Below the pieces are notes generated by a model. The model was not told the DNA's origin, made no database searches, and saw nothing but the letters and a program-made list of their open reading frames with translations. A program made the translations under genes and the position numbers. This document shows positions 13,805 through 26,742 of a stretch of 64,000 nt of DNA, piece by piece (within the stretch, counting starts at the first letter, position 1; each line of letters opens with the position of its first letter). Location: the NCBI GenBank assembly GCA_013396995.1, contig VWZP01008554.1:623825-687824 (forward strand). Direction: 5' to 3'. Source of the stretch: Dicaeum eximium (Eukaryota; Chordata; Aves; Passeriformes; Dicaeidae).

Positions 13805-14129
13805 CTACAAAGCCACAGCACCTTCCCAAATCTACCATTACACTTCCAAATGGAATTCTTGTCTTTTCTGAAACAGTTTAGTCTGGCATATAAAATGAAC
13901 ATCATTCAGAAGTATTAAAGAAAATATGTCTTCAAGTAACTGGCACAGCACAACATGAAGTGACTCCACTGAACACATCTCCACGTCTCAAGTGCAAAAA
14001 GCCTGGATCTTTCCATAAAGTGTTGCTGGTGCATTCAGAAAAAAAGTAGAATTCAAGGACAGAGGCAGGCTCAGGGGTGGGAGGCAATGCAGAACTCTGC
14101 AGTCAGCTTACTGTAAAGCTCAAGAATAG

Positions 14130-14146
14130 AAAAAAAAAAAAAAAAA
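14130..14146. repeat. Poly-A run, 17 nt
   Basis: A homopolymer followed by TAAAAAC. No retrocopy body recognised beside it. Confidence 0.95.
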
Positions 14147-14848
14147 TAAAAACATAATCTCAAAGGTGAATAAAATGCAGCGGCAACTGCTACACTGAAT
14201 GCATGCTTAGTATAAGGAAAGTATATTCCTTTTCAGGTGTTTACTAGCTATACAGTCAGGTAATTCTCCCAGTCCCTAATAAGCTTTTCCTTTTCCTAAA
14301 ACCTGCTCCTCTCTTACTTCTGTGACTGCTGTTCCAATTCCTCAGTTTCCAGGGAGATGAGAGCAGATCTATAACAAAAGACACATCAAAAAGAAAAATA
14401 AACTCCAATTTCAGCCCACACAAACATCATCCTCACCATCTACCTGTGCCTGGAATCCAGCTGCCATGAAAAGATTCCCTACCTCCACTTTCTTAAGGAT
14501 TGATAACAAGAAGAGTGCAGTAAATGCTTTCACATTTTGCACATTTTGCTTGCAAAGACCAAGCTGAAGGGAGAAACCCAAGACACTAAGTCAATTCTTT
14601 GCTGCAACAGGAAATCCAAACACTTAGCACACTTCTTAATGGTAAAGAGATTTTGCTCCAATGTCAATTCTTACAAGACTGCTGTCCTTGCAGATCATTT
14701 TCCTGCAAGTATTCATGTGGAAAGACTCTCTGAAAGGCATTTGTGGCTGCAAAGGACAAGACTACTCACACCTGTGCCTAATTCCTTTAATAAAATTATC
14801 TCCAGGATCATGACCAGTTCTTGGAATTAAAAGAATCAGAGAGAGAAC

Positions 14849-15196
14849 CAAAGAATCCTAGCATGGTTTGGGTTGGAAGGGAGCCATCAGGTTTCAACCT
14901 CCTACCATGGGCAGGGACACCTCTGCCAGGGCCTCAGCACCCTGTCAGGGAAGAATTTCTTCCCAGTATCCCATCTAACCCTGGCATGTGTCAGTTTGAA
15001 GCCATTGCCCCTTGTCCTGGCATTCCAGGCCCTTTTCCAAAGTCCCTCTCCAGCTCTCCTGGAGCCCCTTTAGGCACTGGAAGGGGCCCTAAGGTCTTCC
15101 CAGAGCCTTCTCTTCTCCAGCTGAAGATGCCCAGCTCTCCCAGCCTGTCCCCAGAGCAGAGGTGCTCCTGCCCTCAGATGTCCTTCCCCTCTCAAT
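14849..15196 (-). mobile_element. CR1 LINE, 3' portion
   Basis: Reverse complement of CR1: 'gcatggtttgggttggaagg', 'catgggcagggacacctct', 'cagggaagaatttcttccca', 'ttgaagccattgccccttgt', 'ctctcctggagcccctttag', 'cagctctcccagcctgtcc'. The copy is well preserved over about 350 bp, with the 3' tail slightly decayed ('caaagaatcctagcatgg'). Confidence 0.94.
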
Positions 15197-18041
15197 GACA
15201 CAGGGATCACATGCCAGTCCGTGACACAACAGAACTTATTTCCCTCATTCATTCCCTCTCTTGGGTTATCAGCTGCAAAATTTTACAACTTGTGAAGTCA
15301 GAGTTGGAGTCTCTTCACTTTACAGCATTAATTGCTTTTGATTGCTGGAGCAGTTAGATGCAGTAACTCTCTTCTACAACCAGTAATAAAACAAATAGGA
15401 ATCTCTGTGTCCCTGAGCAGTCATCAAACGTGATCTGGCTTCCTACCTCGCAGCTGGGAGAAAGATTCAAAATAAGGCATTCAGAGTTCCTATCTTCCAA
15501 ACCAAAAAACATTAAAACTATCAAGTGGCAGGAAAGCAACAACAATATTAGATCCATTTTATTTCTTTTAAACACTTCCTACTCCAGCTATTCTGAACCT
15601 TTCAGCCAGCTCCCAGTGAGCACACACACACAAAGCATGGAGGAATGCAAGTCTAAGGGTCTCAAATTCCCATGCCAGATACCTTACAGTTCTACTGAAA
15701 GAAAGGGACTGTTTTCTGACAAATCCAAGTTTTCCTGTTATTTGGGTTTATCCTTGGCCACCCTTCTGCCCTCTGACAGAGGGGGTCAGACAGAGTATCA
15801 GAGGGTTTATACACCAAGGACATAAATCACATCTATACAGACATGAACACACACTCTCTTCCAAAGAATGCAATGGGTTAAATCTTTAAACATATGTAAA
15901 CCCAGTGCTAAGGTCATCCCTGCTATGTCTCCACCAACAAAGCCTGCATTTTCTAGGAACACAGCCAAACAGAAGAATATGTTCTTTCACTCTTTTCCAA
16001 TAGTTCTTCGAAAGGTGTTTCCCTATTCCTGAAGGTGGCTTCCACAAAATCTCTCCCATTCTGACTGGGGTTTTTTTTGACAAGTATTTGGAAAACACGA
16101 TCACCCTGAAATAATAATTAATGGTGATGCTTGCTAGCATTGGGCAGACTGGTTTCTTAAGGTATTTCCTCTGTTTCTTTTCCCAGTGAAAGTTAGTCAC
16201 TCCACTGGGAATTCTCCATTCCCAGCCCCTTCCGGTATTCTGGAGCTAAAAGAACGTGATCCAGAAATAAGCTTTGTTTGCACACAACATGGAGGCATCA
16301 CGTAGGGATTGATTTCACATCTGCTTCTATAGGAGGTTTGGGTAACAGCTCTATCAACACTGATGGGATATCCTAGCCATGGACATATTTAAAATTACAC
16401 ATTAAATGTAACACATTTTTCTGAGAATTTCACTTTTCCAGGTCAAGAGGAGGGCTGATAGTTTTAACTAAAGACTCCTTGTGTCAAGTTCAGGCTGCCT
16501 GAAAAGAAGTTGTTCCAAAGGCCATCAATCACCAGTAAGATGTTTCAGGAACTTTCCACAACAGACACAGAAACATGTTTCCCAGAGCATTCTCCCCTCC
16601 ACCCCAGAAAACCTGTCCAAGTAGAGTGAAGATTCATTTGTCCAGGAGTTGCAGCTAAATGTGTAGGATGCTTCCCACAAATGCTGAACTCACCACTTGT
16701 TTTAGTGCCCACGTGCACTGATGATACACAGAAGATCTGGTGCATCTTGAACAAGCAAAGCCTGAAGTTCTGGACATAAGTGTGGATACTCATTTCTGGC
16801 TTGAATTCCATCAGCCAGAGCAGAGGTAGGAGAAGCTGGAAGAAGCTCTTATCTAAATTACGGAAGTCCTACAGCGAGTGGGAAAACACACACTTTTTCT
16901 CAGGACAAATCAGACAGTATCTGTGTTAGATCCCATCTCCAACACCAGTCCATCCTGGGATTCTGGGGACATTTTTAAATGATGGAAATCCATCATGATA
17001 CTCCCAAAGGTGATGTCAAAAGAAAAAAGACTAGGAAATTTTGAGGATCCTCTTCCATGCCCTATGGAAGCCCTCAGGAGCTTGGTACTGTGAGCTACAT
17101 CTGAGCCCCTTCACCTTACACTTTACTAAAAGATATTTATGAACAAATGCCTGGTGAAGGTCTGCCTTCAAAGGTCACAGTCTAACATTGTTTCTGGATA
17201 TCCCCTTCACCTTTCTTCCCCAGTTTTGAGAATAAAAATGCTTTTTATGTCAACATATTAGTATCTCAGCCTTGACAAAATCACTTAAAGATCCTCCAAG
17301 CCACCTCCTCAGTGCCCATACATCAAACCTGGGTGTCGGGCACAATCTGCAAAGGGAACTGGGCCTGCTGTTAAATAATCAACACAATAAACACCAAGTT
17401 TTGAAACTCTGCACGCTCTGAAGGGTGTCCCTGCACCTACGTCCTTCCAGTCCTCACACCACCACATGGCTTCATGTAGCCCACAGACACTGAGATGATG
17501 TAAATAACAGCTCTGTTGGCCTCAGTAAATCCCACCATGAATAACGCCCAGTGACTCAAGGCTGAGCAGCACTTGATTCAGTAGTCATGGGGAAACAGAA
17601 CAAGAAGTGAGACATGGCTTTTCCATCCACACCTAACAGCCATGCCCCTTCATTTGTCCACAAAGGACAGCTAAAGGACAGCAAAATCTGCTGCCAGGGC
17701 CTCATTACAGACAAATCCCTTGGACATTGCATCTCCATCCCTCCAGTCTCACAGACATAATAAACTCAAACTTAGGGAGTTCCTTTTAGCAATTATATTC
17801 TCTTGTTGCTAAAGAAAAGATCTAAAAGCTTTTTGGGAAATCTTTTTCCACAGCCATAAAGAGTCAAGATGTGCTTCAAGGACACAGCTATTCCTAACTC
17901 ACCATGGAGGACAAAAATCATTAAAATTTTTTAAAACTGCTGTCTCCCCAAGGAGCTGTACCTGTGACCACTGTAACAATGTGCAAAAAAACCAACAGCA
18001 TTCTCACTACAGCCACCACCCATCCCCACTCCAGTAGTTAT
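15197..18041. other. Intronic sequence with no recognised element
   Basis: Unique-looking AT-rich sequence with a short CA run near 15620. No exon, transposon or RNA gene recognised. Confidence 0.55.
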
Positions 18042-18257
18042 TCACAGAATCCAAGAATGGTTTGGGAATGGAAGGGACTTTAATTTAAAGATCATCTTGT
18101 TCCATGGGCAATGACACCTTCCACTATCCCAGGCTGCTCCAAGCCCCATCCAATTGGCTTTGGACACTTCTAGGAATGGGGCAGCCACAGCTTCTCTGGG
18201 CAACCTGTGCCAGGGTCTCCCCACACTCACAGGGAAGAATTTCTTCCTAAGACCCAA
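18042..18257 (-). mobile_element. CR1 LINE, 3' fragment
   Basis: Reverse complement of the CR1 3' end: 'tcacagaatccaagaatgg', 'aaagatcatcttgttccatg', 'cactatcccaggctgctcca', 'ggggcagccacagcttctct', 'cagggaagaatttcttccta'. The 3' signature is intact and the 5' end is truncated at the conserved 'gaagaatttcttcc' region. Confidence 0.94.
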
Positions 18258-21200
18258 GGACTAAATATTTTCAATTTTTAAAGCCTCCTGCCTCACTTTT
18301 CTTCTAGCACAGTCCCAAAGACTGACTCAGGTATTCCTGACTCCCTAGACCACAGGATAGGCACCAACAAGCTAGAACAATAAGACACACCATTACCAGG
18401 CCATCTCAAATATCAATTTCCAACTGCGTTATAAACACAAGCATTGTTAACTTGTGATCCATTTCTGTGCTGAATGCTGTAATTTACCTTCATTTTGGTT
18501 ATGGAGGTGAGCCAGGCAGCCACAACAGCATTACAAAATTACACAACTAGCCAAAGCCAGTCTCAGTAATAGCTGTGTCAAAGCTGAGGGCTACAAGAGA
18601 AACAGCCTACCTGGAGCTCTTCACATTTAGTGGATCATAAAAGGCATGCTTATACCTGCTAGATGCTCCTATTTTTGCATGTGGAACTGGGGAATATTAT
18701 CCCTCCAGTTACTACATGAAAGAGTAACTCAGGGTAATGGTATTCTGGAGAAGCAGTGCCTCCCCAGCTGGCTGTGCCAGCACTTCTGGAGACCAAAGGC
18801 ACACAGATGATAAAAAAACACCCCAAAACAAGGCTGCAAATGGCATTCGTTACTGAATCTACCGTGAAAAGTACAAGCAGAGCAATTAATTCATTGTAGC
18901 TGAGAGCAAAGAAACCTTAAACAACAGAAATTAAGGCAGCAACTCCCACCATCTACCAATGTAGTTGTACATTTCCACAAATGCTTTTACCCATGTCCAC
19001 AGTGCCTCTACAACACCTGATAGTTAAGGATGCCCTAAAGAAATCCCTGTGTCATCAACACCAAGGATTCAAGACATAAAGAAGATAAACCCAGAGCAGA
19101 TAAACTCGACCTACAGCACTGCTTGGTTAAAGTACACAGATCTGGGCTCCAGGTGTGGTTCATAACCAGATCTCACCAACAGCTTTCACACTTGCTGTAT
19201 GCAGGTTTTTGTGGCTGAAAAACACATTGTGCTGCCAAGTCTCAAGGCAACACCTTGGTTCCTGGTTCCAGCATTAACACAGGTGCAGTTTCCATTTATT
19301 TTCACAGCTGATAGGGAGAACAACAACTTCCATCCATAGGAGAACACGAATCTCCTTGAGATGAGCTTTGTAACATAGAAAGCACAGTGATATTTTATTT
19401 CTGACAAAATCTACTATAATTAAAGTAAATAGGAGTCAAATATAGAGAACTTTTACTGTGTTCCATCAATTAAGAGAAGCCAAATTACTAGGTGGGAGGC
19501 TTAGGTGGACAAACTGGGCAGTTACAGTTTTGAAGCTGGCACCAGGGACAAGACGACAACATTACAGGGCCAGAGATGTTCAGAAGTTAAAGGCCACATC
19601 AGTCCAGGGAAACAAGTTTGCAATAAATATACCAGCAGTGATCTCTGCTCTCTCTTCTCTCAGCCTGGAATTTCACCAGCTGCTTCTCAGAAAGATGCAC
19701 ACACATTTCCTAAAGTAGCTCAGCTCGCGCTGCATCATTGTAAGCAAAAGGAAGATTACCTTCTTTTCCACTTTTATTTCACAACTATTTAAGAAAAATC
19801 CTCTAACATTATAAGGAGAATATCAAGACAAGACAGTTAAATACTGACCAACAAATAGTTCTTGGTTGCAATATTGCATTTATTATTATTCATGGTAACC
19901 TGGTTCCTAGAGGTTCTTAAGAAAGAAACAGAAGTGTGTGTGTGTGTACCTGGATATGAGTCTAGAAGGTCACCAACTTCTAAGGGGCAACAATTACAAA
20001 ATACCATATAGAGCTTTGCAGCACCAGCCAGATGTCCTTAGGCAGTAAGAACAAAAACTTCACTAAGCCAGGAGAGGCTGCTCCACATCACCAACTTCCT
20101 GACAGCATCTGGTCTCACAGTATTAGTTCAGAAACACTGTGTCAGAAACCTCAGCAAAATTGGGGGAAAAAGCTTTAAGTTTTCTTAATCTGCTGGACTG
20201 TCACACTAATAATTCTACTGTACTATACACAAAACCACAATTTAATTAAAAAATTCTGAGTTTTCATCATGGATGCCCATCTTATGAACCTCACTTTGTT
20301 GCTTTAGTGCATGTTGCATTCATTGACCTTTGGGCCAGGGCCATTACCTTGAAAATCCACATCTGAGTAAGTGGGAATGTTTTCTCACCATCATCTGAGG
20401 CAGATTCACAACTGGCATCAGATACAGGTCTGGCTTGGGGAGTTGCTGCATAAAGGAGTCATGGCAGAATTAACAGCCAGTGCTTGAAAAGGGGAAATGT
20501 CTACAGAATGACTAATTTGCCTAATCAAAGTCTGTACAAGTTATTTGTTCTTTACTCTTCTCCTGAGTGAATTGTTTTTAAATCCTGACTGCTAGCACTA
20601 TTTTATGCCTAGATGAGGTTTTTAAAGAAAGCCATAACCTTGTACCCAAATCCTATTTCATCCTCCAAGTCACAGCAGTTTCCTGGAGAATGCACTGCTG
20701 CCTCAGATTCCTCTGTTTTGTGTTTTTAAAGGCACGTGTGGCCAGCATTAGTGAGGTCAGGCTCCAGCGACCCATAGGAAAGCAGGAGACAAATCTGGGT
20801 GAGGCTCACTCATCTGTGTCAGACCTTTAAAGAAAGAATTCCCCTTGTAAAACACAGGTACTTTTATTCTGCAAGAGCATTTGTAAGGTGGCGACAAGAA
20901 AAATAAAGAATAAAGAAAACCCTGAAGAGGAAATAAATGGGGGAGATGGAAAACTTCAGATGACCCAAATTGACCTCCCACAAAATGTCTTGATTCTCTA
21001 CTTCAGAGACCTCCTCTTAACTACTACAGGAAAATCAACTTTGCAGAGTAAGCCAAGCTCCACTTCATTAAGCTTAAAGTTGTTTATTATGTTACTTCTG
21101 TTAGACCTGAAACAGAAATGCTTGTAAAAATATGCAACAGTATCACCTGCTGTATAAAAAACTAAAACGGGATCTTCCTGAAAAACTCCTCACTGGGCAG

Positions 21201-21747
21201 ATTTCTCCAAATGATGTCTCTTTTTGACAAAGCCAAACCTAACCGAGCCACTGTCACTAAGTTACAACACACCAGTGACATCTCCTTAGGGAAATGTAGG
21301 AATCTGCAGGTGGCAACCATGCACCAGTGCTTAACCCTTCAGCAAGTCGCAATTTCAACAACCCACTTCCTTGCTAATGAAGCTGCTTCAGCTATCTGTG
21401 CTGTTAGAAATCAATCAATGCAGCAATTAGCAAGTCAGGTGGAGGTAACAGGAAGGTAGACCCCTACAAAGATAAGGCACTATGTGGATACTGAACAAAT
21501 CAGCTGTTCAAGGGTCTAAATGAGGCAGGGTTTGGTGTGGGAATACAAGCAGAGCTGGGAGCACTGCTCAGCTCATGACAGAAGTGCTAGCTCTAGTAGG
21601 CTGTAAGCCCTGGTAGCAGAAAGCAGAACCCTGAGGGAGATAACGGAGTACCTGGGTGTACCTGGGTGTGTTTGGTACGCAGAAACTATGCAAGAGTGTA
21701 CATGCCTGTGCGGGTCTGTACGAAGCTTCAATTAAGAGATGTTACTT
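18258..21747. other. Intronic sequence with no recognised element
   Basis: No gene or transposon recognised. It contains a (GT)7 run at 19934-19947 and a 10-bp tandem GTACCTGGGT pair at 21648-21667, just left of the LTR. Confidence 0.55.
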
Positions 21748-21751
21748 AGTT
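21748..21751. repeat. LTR target-site duplication, left copy (AGTT)
   Basis: AGTT abuts the LTR's left end; the partner copy AGTT is at 22210-22213. A 4-bp duplication is typical of ERV1/gammaretrovirus-like integration, but four bases are weak evidence. Confidence 0.6.
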
Positions 21752-22209
21752 TGATGCCTCAGGTTTTAGCTTTTATATGGTTCAGATTCTGTGCTGCTTT
21801 AGTGTGTAGTTCTGAGCTTCATATTATGGGATAGTGAGCTCTGTGCACAGAGCAGGGAGACAAAACAATTCCTTCTCTAGCTGGGAACAAGCACAAATGA
21901 TCCAAACCTCAGGCCCAAGAGCACAAACCACGTGGACTGGAGAGAGAAAAACAAGAAGGATGGGACTTCATGGGCTGAAGATATAACTGGACAATTAACT
22001 CCAAGATGCAAATGGAGCAGAACTTCTAAAACTGCCAGAGCCCATGCCAGTTCCATTTTGTGCCCATTTTGGTTCATTTTGGGTGCAGCCCTGGCTGGGC
22101 TCTTGTGCTGCCCAAGGTGGATCCATTGAGGACATCCTTTTAATAAATCTCTATTTTATTCTTTAACTCTGTCTAGCCTCTGTTCTAGGTCAGCCTTCTC
22201 AAGGCATCA
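21752..22209 (+). mobile_element. Solo LTR of an endogenous retrovirus
   Basis: A 458-bp element bounded by short inverted termini, TGATGCC at 21752 and GGCATCA ending at 22209, as expected of an LTR. A TATA-like stretch lies near 21772 and a polyadenylation signal AATAAA at 22142-22147, followed by a T-rich, 'ctctgtctagcctctgttct' tail that I associate with songbird LTRs (from memory). AGTT directly flanks both ends (21748-21751 and 22210-22213), a candidate 4-bp target-site duplication. No gag, pol or env sequence lies beside it, so this is a recombined solo LTR. It is antisense to XPR1, the usual tolerated orientation in introns. Confidence 0.88.
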
Positions 22210-22213
22210 AGTT

Positions 22214-25200
22214 ACATAAATGTAATGGTTGTGCTATTTTTAGCTATAGCTGAAAAGGTATATAAACTCGGCTGTGTGTACCAACAAACAGCTTCATGCA
22301 TGCCAATCATGGAGACCCTGTCTCTTTGGCAATTGCCATCAGTTTAGGCCCAGAATGTGTGACCATTTCAGCCCAGTTTCTGCACATCTGCCTTCCAGTG
22401 ATACCTCTCTCACACCTTGCCCCAAAGTTTTTTCAGCACCTTCCTCAAATAAGACAAGGAAGTAGGTAGACAGAAGAGAATGAAACTCCCTGGAAGACTG
22501 TTCAGACATGTTTCTGCCTTAAAGGCAGTTGTAAAGAAAAAACTTGGGTGTGAGCTTGTACTGGTCTCAGACACCAAAACCACCACTTGAGAAAAAAGGG
22601 AGAAAAAAAAAAATCTCAGTTCCAGAGCTCAGAAAACAGCTCACTCCCAAAGCAGGGATTTTTTTTTTTTTAAGAGTTATATAGTCATCTATCAATACTT
22701 AGAAGCTGGAGAATAATGGGTATATGGGCCAGATTCCAACACACACATTCCATTGTGTGACAGCTGCACACGAAGGCCACTCAAACCCTACTGAGACAGC
22801 AACAGCTGAATCTCAAGTACATCAACAATTCAGTACCATCAGCCTAGCCTGTCACTAGGTTTTGCTAATAAGACACCCAGAGTGACTCCAGTTCAGGAAA
22901 GGCAGCATAAGGCACCACATCCAAAGGCACAGGCAAGTGCAAATAATCATTCATGACAAGACAGCAGAGCTGAAAGCCACGAGTCAGGTAGGTTTCCATG
23001 ATGGATTGAGGCTATCGGATAGCAGGGCTGGTGACCAAGCCACTATACTAAAATAAGACACCAAGGCTCCAAAACAGATTTCAGCTCCTTACCTCTTAGC
23101 ACCTGAGAAATACAAAGTGCTGAACCTCTGGCAAAACAATTCAAAGCTTTTTATGATGTCTGAAGAAAGGAGTGCCAAGAGAGAAATTCTCATCTGTTTC
23201 TTTTCAGATACATGAGGTCTCAGTGCTATCAAATAATCTCAAAAATGGCAACAGAGGTGAAACTTAAGGTAGATCTTCATACCACAGCACAGGTTTTCCT
23301 CTCTTCCCTTTCTTTCACTCCTGTTAACATCAGTATTTCCAACCTAGAATAGTGATTTTCTCTCCAAGCAGGATAGCTAAGTCAAAGACACTTCTCGTAA
23401 TTTAACAGTATTTTAGCACAATTGTTTCTTCATTCTCTAGAAGTTACTGAAGAATGTGCTTTGCTGAGGGCCAGAGAAGACACCTCAAGCACCAGACTTA
23501 TTCAGACACTGTAGGCTAGAAAAGACCAATTTTCAAATAATCCTTTTTGACAGAAATACATTTCAAGCTATCTTGCATTACTCACCCAGTTCAAATGATC
23601 AACCAAGTAGAGAGGCTTTGTTTAAAAAGAGTTATGAGATTTCACTACCTTGTGCAATAATGTATGGATGCTAAAAACCAATCACTTCAAATGTTATAAC
23701 AGAGAGGATATGTTCTCATTATTTCAGCAGCTCGTAAGTCTCAGATGAGCACAGAGATTAACTGGAGATCGTGTCAGCAGCTTTCCTTAACTTGACTACA
23801 GATAGATAAAACAGCTGATTGCTCACTGCCCTGGACCTGAAATAAATCACCAGCTATAAATGCAAAATAAATACTGGCTCGATTCCTTCTATTTTTCAGT
23901 GACTAGCAATCTGTTTTTCTCTCACCATTCTAATTTAAGCTATTCCAGTTTCTGATGTCTCAAAAAAACCTATCAAACAATACATGTTAAAGTTAGAAAA
24001 AGCATCCCATTTAATTATGATGTTGTGGCAGTGCGAGCTTCAAAACAGAAAGAGGAGTGACCTCAGGAGACGCTCATCTAAAATAAGATGAAAGTTCTTG
24101 TGAGAATACATTCCAGCTTCTAAAGATGTCTAATTTCTATGTAGGAATCAAATTTAGATTTACAGTTCCTTGCGTTTGAAACCACACTAAATAATAAGTC
24201 CCAAACTCTCATGTGATGAAAAGCCTGTGGATCTGCCTGCACCAGACCTATTACCAAATATTCCTCCTTGAGCAAGGTTTTTGGTTATTTTAAACTCATC
24301 TTTCAGTGAAAGATGACCCAATTGCAAGTAGAAAATTAACAGTTTTACTGTTTTATCACAGAGAATTCTCACATGGTCCAAACTTTCAGAAAGTTAGAGA
24401 TTCCTGGGCTCTGTTGCCAATAGAAGTCATGTTTCTGAAGCATGGACAAAGTCCCTTCAGTTGTAATTGTGCAGAGTACAGAAAAAATCCCACATTTTTC
24501 TGGACTGGGCAAGAGGCTATGCATTCTTCAAATAACATTTTTATGGAAGCCAATTTTTTTATGGAAACAATTTTTTTTTTAATGCCACACAAAACCTTTC
24601 AGGCTGCCATCCACTCCACTTTCCTCCTTCCTCTCATGTTACATGACAAGCAAGGAGTTCAACTTGTTTGCAAATGTATAACAGAAGTACCTTGGAGGGC
24701 TTTTGCCAAAAAATTGCCCAAAACTCTAACAGAAACATCAATTGTTTCATGTCAATCTGAAAGCACATTAAAAGACCTGACATCCTCTTCTCAATGGTAA
24801 CATGAGTTCCAAAAAACCCACTTTGACTGCAAGAGTAGTCGTAAGACAAAAGCCTCACCATTTGCTGGCCCACACTCACCCATAAGAAGTTGCTGGAGCC
24901 CTGGAGAGATCAGCTTCCTTTCCATTAGACCCAGTTTATAATCAGCTTGCCTAAAAGCCATGGGAAACCAGTGATTTGAGGAAAGGGAACCCTAGAATTA
25001 ATATATTATTTATATTTATATTATTAAAAATATATAACGAACATGCAGTTCCCTCCTACAGCTGAGTAGCGTGTTCAGGGGGTATAAATAGGAATTTATT
25101 CTCCTAGGAGTACTCTCTTCTGTGTGCACACATTCTAGGGGTGAAGAAATACCAGCACAGGGTGAAACTGGGACCGAATGAGCCGAGCTGCAGTTGCAGA

Positions 25201-26513
25201 GGTCCAAAGAACTGAACCATCAGACCTGCTCATAGCCTGTGTCACAAAACCACAGCCCCACTCTACAGCTAGATCCAAGTGGCACAGGAATGCCAGCATT
25301 TGTGAATACCACAAAACCCAATTTCTCACCATTCAGTCTGTTAAAATGCATAGTTTTAAGCAGTTTTATAGTAGTAACAAAGATTAACAGAAGAAATGAA
25401 AAAGTAACCAATAACTGAGATAACATTACTTCTAACCCTCAAACCTATCCCCTCCACATCCCAAAACACCAGGTCTGCAAGTGAATCCTCAAGCCTGGAT
25501 TGCAGAGATAAGAAACTTGGGCAAATGGATGAACATCACAAAATTAACTTGTTTGAAGACAGTAAAGTAAAAAACCACAGGACTGAGGGAAGCATTTTTC
25601 TTTCTTTGAATGCTGCTATCTGAAGGCTGCTGAAACAGATAACGGATGGCTTGCATTGGACAAATGATATTTAATATCCATTGAAGCAGGAGCTCTATAA
25701 GGAAGTTTCAAAAAGTTTCCTGGAAGTTGAGAGACCAAAAGCATCCCAGGAACATCAGAGAGTTTCAAACAGAGGATTGTAAAGCAGCATCAGGCTTGCT
25801 GCAACAGCAAGAGATCTCTGTCCTCGTGGATGTCCAAGCAGTCATAGTACTGACAGCACCAGCAGCACTTCCAGGAGAGATTTATTGAGTCTTCAATTAA
25901 CTCAGAGCTTTGCCATCACCTTAATGAGAATTCACCATTACAGCACACCCTAAATAGCATCTCTGATAAAACAAAGTCTTCCTGCAGTAAAGGATTTAAA
26001 AAAGTTAATCTACAAATCCTTTTGTCTAAACCTGACACGTTATAACAGTGAGGGTGGGTTTTTTGTTTGGTCTTTTGGTTGTTTTGGTGTTTTTTAGCTG
26101 AATCTTGAGTTCACGTGAATTTTTTGTAAGAGAAGGTCAAAGTCTTGCTCTCAATTGACTCAAATGAAAACATACTGAGAATTGAAGTAAATGTTGCCAG
26201 AAGTCTTTCTCCCCTGATTAGTTTCCACAATCAACTGAACAGCATCAAGAATACCCTGCAGACATAAACCTGAAACATCAATTTACAAGATGTAAACAAC
26301 CACTTTTGATACAATTAGGAACATGAAGATAATCACATACTTCTCTAACCAAAACACATGGGATCTTATCCATCATTTTGGAGATCAGCATTGCCTTACA
26401 TCAATATTTTGGTCACTGCAGTCATCTTAACCTTCAATAGTATCCTCCATTAAATTCAAGCACTGTCTATCCTTTTAAGTCCATTATATTTTTATTTTAA
26501 GTAGGTATTCATG
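22214..26513. other. Intronic sequence with no recognised element
   Basis: AT-rich, with a T run near 22660, an AT-only patch near 25000-25035 and a G/T-rich patch near 26055-26095. A 164-codon plus-strand open frame (24306-24800) resembles nothing known to me. No transposon recognised. Confidence 0.5.
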
Positions 26514-26742
26514 TTACTCCTGTAAAAGAGTGGTGGAAAAGAGGTTCTGCAAAGTTTGTCTGTAGCTCTCACTGACATTTTGCCTAGGTTTTGAAAGACT
26601 GCCTTCAGTTAGCAAGTCCATTTGGGCATTTATTTCCACTGTACTGGAGTCACTCAAATCACAGTCACATGAAACCCGTGGTTCATCTGAAACATTGACT
26701 GTGCTCATTTTTCCCTCATCTTTATTTTCCAAACCCAGTGAA
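26514..26742 (-). other. Unassigned candidate exon or old coding remnant
   Basis: On the minus strand an open frame of about 75 codons reads from an acceptor-like site (pyrimidine/AT tract then ACATACAG, exon starting at 26742) to a TAA at 26514-26516. The composition looks protein-like, rich in Ser, Asp and Glu (for example VSCDCDLSDSSTVEINAQ) with no low-complexity runs. An AATAAA-containing stretch follows soon after the stop. I cannot assign it to any family. It could be an alternative terminal exon, a fragment of a retrocopied gene, or chance. The full open frame extends to 26855 with an upstream ATG, but the part before 26742 looks less protein-like. Confidence 0.22.

Larger units (their letters stand above)
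13111..14848. other. Intronic sequence with short direct repeats
   Basis: No exon or transposon recognised. It holds the direct repeats at 13238-13281 and 13768-13804 and an A run at 14130-14146. Confidence 0.55.

Noticed and set aside
14130..14146. A and T homopolymers (also 5097, 33646, 61668, 63047) as retrogene tails
   Set aside because: No coding or RNA-gene body is recognisable next to any of them, nor target-site duplications.
21214..21747. Extension of the LTR leftward into a longer provirus
   Set aside because: The inverted TGATGCC/GGCATCA ends and flanking AGTT fix the element at 21752-22209, and no retroviral coding sequence lies on either side.
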